Assembly: GCF_001640025.1 (NCBI RefSeq)
Contig: NC_031671.1
Coordinates: 186,001-250,000, forward strand
Direction: 5' to 3'
DNA length: 64,000 nt
Origin: Sugiyamaella lignohabitans
Taxonomy: Eukaryota > Ascomycota > Dipodascomycetes > Dipodascales > Trichomonascaceae
Translations under genes and position numbers: made by a program
Notes under the pieces: model-generated
Seen by the model: only the letters and a program-made list of their open reading frames with translations
What the model was told of the DNA's origin: nothing
Database searches by the model: none
In this document: positions 62,387 to 64,000 of the stretch, piece by piece
Position numbering within the stretch: position 1 is the first letter of the stretch
Layout: every line of letters begins with the position of its first letter

Positions 62387-62544
62387 TGCCTCCGGCGGCT
62401 GGGGCTCCGCCCCAGACCCTGGTTGCTCCTCTCGCTCCGCTCGAGTCGTTCCGTCAACGCCCCCTGCCAAGTCCACGGACCTCGCCAACTCCTGCGAAGC
62501 AGGAGCAGCCAGGGTCTGGGGCGGAGCCCCAGCCGCCGGAGGCA
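62387..62544. repeat. GC-rich hairpin element, inverted pair, 178 bp after the YPT7 stop
   Basis: Forward arm with CTCTCGCTCCGCTCGAG, reverse arm with CTCCTGCGAAGCAGGAG; all first hairpins perfect. Confidence 0.94.
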
Positions 62545-62869
62545 GGCCCCCCAGTCAGTCGGACCCGACCCCGGATTCCAACCCCGGATTTAAGTCTCCC
62601 CTTTCGCCCGGGTGCTGCGACCCCGGACTGATGGAGCTTTGAAATATCGCGGCCCGCAATGGCTGTCTCGGGTGTGCGGCCCATCATTGCCGGTTTCGCT
62701 GTTATCGGGGTGTCAGAGGCGTGTGGATTGCCGTGTTTATTTTAACTTTGTTTGTCTCCAAATATAAATATAAATATAAATAATCTACCCCGGACCCCAG
62801 TTTTTATCCTCACTTCTGGCTATTTTTTTCTCGGCAGTTTTTTTAAGGTGAGTTTGGGGAATGGGGGTT

Positions 62870-62923
62870 TGCCTCCGGCGGCTGGGGCGCTGCCCCAGAC
62901 CCCGTTGTGCTCGCTTCGCGAGC
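62870..62923 (+). repeat. GC-rich hairpin element, single forward arm with GCTCGC hairpin
   Basis: TGCCTCCGGCGGC, CTGGGGCGCTGCCCCAG (loop GCT) and GCTCGCTTCGCGAGC. Confidence 0.93.
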
Positions 62924-63378
62924 GAACGGGGGAGTTTTGGACGGGGTTTTGGTGGAGAGTGGTGGTTGGCGGGGTCCGCCGTTGGCGAAGTCAGTGACAG
63001 CGGGTGCCACGCTAGCTTGAACGGGGTCTCCATATCTCCGGAACGTCGTCGTGTGCTGCAGTGCATCTTGCGTCGAGCCGCTGATCCAGGCAGCTGCTCA
63101 TGCACTGCTCGACTGCTTTTTTTCCGTTGGGAAATCGCCGCTATTCAACAAATGCATGGGTCTGTTGTTGTGCGTGTGTCGTTCGTTTCCTGCGTGTGTC
63201 TCGGCCTGTTTGTGTGGTTCTTAGTTTTTTACGTTTGTCGGTTGCTTGGTTGATCTGGTGCCGGATGTTTAATTGCCGGTAGTTATGGTTCCGTCTCGAT
63301 TGCCGATGGATGGCGTCTCATCGCTTCTCGACTTTAACTAACTTTGTGCAGTTTTTAGCCTATTTCGGTTCCGTCTTT

Positions 63379-64000
63379 TTATTGTTGTTTTAAGTAAGTC
63401 TGTTGTGATTGCGACAACCCCTGCTGCTCCCATATGTACTCTTTTGTTGGTGCTTCTGCTGGTGCTTCTGCGGGTTCACCTTCTGGTAAATACTGGTGCA
63501 TTCGGTCGGCGGAATTGTCCATTGAAGAACGGTACGGCTTGCGGCCAGTCTCAAATATGTGAATGTTTTGCGTGATAGAGCATGATTCAGGGCTCATGTG
63601 ATTGGACAGAGTTGTTGCTTGATGCGGCATATAGCGCTTGTTGACGCAGTTAGGCATGGCTCGACACTGCTTGACGCTCAAGGTACACCCCCTACTTTCC
63701 CCCTGAATCTGTACTGTTCTGGTGGGGGTCGTGATTTGATCGATGGGGGTCGTTGTCTGCAAACCGGTTTTTGACCGATACCGGCGGGGCTTTTGGACGT
63801 CGGAACCATGTCAATGATAAGACACTACTTTCTCTCTTTTCGGTTAACTTTTTTAAGTTCTGACCATCGACTGTTAATTTCCGTTTTGTGTCTTGGGTTT
63901 TGTCAACCTTTCCGGTGGTGATGTTTTTTCCCACTGGGTGTATTGTGCTCCGAATGTCTACTGTCTGTTTCCTCGTCAATTTATGTCCGGTAATGCCTGA
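63379..64000 (-). other. Overlapping unidentified minus-strand frames, possibly a broken or frameshifted gene
   Basis: Frame one is open from the window edge to a stop at 63692; frame two runs to a stop at 63379. Neither has a good ATG at its start within the window, and no GTAAGT/CTAAC pair joins them. Residue composition is protein-like, with Cys-containing words (CTLSVKQCRAMPNC) in frame two. This could be the 3' end of a gene beginning beyond the window, a frameshifted relic or chance. Confidence 0.3.

Larger units (their letters stand above)
62210..64000. other. Terminal region with no confident gene
   Basis: 1.8 kb after YPT7. Elements at 62387-62544 and 62870-62923 and a TATAAA-type AT repeat near 62760-62785. 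On the minus strand, one frame is open from the window end to 63692 and another from about 63815 to 63379, overlapping by about 120 bp; the second ends with a Gln-rich C-terminus (EPAEAPAEAPTKEY...). I do not recognise either. Confidence 0.6.

Overview
This window is nuclear chromosomal DNA of an ascomycete yeast (Saccharomycotina). The genes are mostly intronless and yeast-like: RIM15, SIS2/HAL3, a Pho85-type cyclin, ECT1, a class I/II chitin synthase, GWT1, UTP14, an XBP1-type regulator, RSM10, BMT2, AVT1, MGR1 and YPT7. The four introns I can define all start GTAAGT and carry a CTAAC branch site very close to the 3' AG. This differs from the GTATGT introns of Saccharomyces. A DNA polymerase iota homologue, which S. 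cerevisiae lacks, also points to an early-branching lineage of the Dipodascus/Trichomonascus type (Sugiyamaella- or Blastobotrys-like). The placement is inference; no rRNA or other marker was available to test it.

Layout. 1-1482: 3' end of an M1 aminopeptidase. 1483-8524: a 7-kb stretch without a convincing gene, with a 16-bp minisatellite, four Reb1-like sites, GC-rich hairpin elements and simple repeats. 8525-15064: RIM15 (three exons), convergent with SIS2 (15367-17100, minus). 17101-20521: repeat-rich spacer. 20522-22168: Pho80/Pcl-type cyclin. 23713-24915: ECT1. 24916-28193: a second AT-rich gene-free region with four Reb1-like sites and a possible lone signal-peptide exon. 28194-31816: chitin synthase with a 28-nt first exon. 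32027-32737: a probable mitochondrial membrane protein. 32927-34567 (minus): GWT1. 36301-37590: a Gfo/Idh/MocA oxidoreductase. 37899-40607: UTP14. 40608-46611: a 6-kb gene-free, element-rich spacer. 46612-49095: XBP1-like KilA-N/APSES regulator. 49754-50602 (minus): RSM10. 51018-51908: BMT2. 52833-54815 (minus): AVT1-like. 56555-57553: MGR1-like. 57867-59744 (minus): polymerase iota-like. 61334-62209: YPT7 with one intron. 62210-64000: no confident gene.

The most striking feature is a dispersed family of GC-rich modular hairpin elements. I count 33 loci and about 50 arm copies. Arms read TGCCTCCGGCGGCTGGGG... and often lie as inverted pairs. They sit just beyond stop codons (9-83 bp in many cases), between convergent genes, in a few promoters, and inside two introns (RIM15 intron 2 and the YPT7 intron). 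Sequence variation concentrates in the 3-nt loops of the predicted hairpins, and one copy has a paired deletion that keeps the stem. RIM15 intron 2 would be only 30 nt without its element, so the element may have created or rescued that intron. No copies occur between 27.5 and 37.6 kb.

The genes do not form a pathway or cluster. Several are individually linked to stress and quiescence signalling (RIM15, XBP1, a Pho85 cyclin, HAL3). Others serve membrane and wall synthesis (ECT1, CHS, GWT1), ribosome biogenesis (UTP14, BMT2), mitochondria (RSM10, MGR1) and the vacuole (AVT1, YPT7). No tRNA, rRNA, CRISPR array or intact transposon was found.
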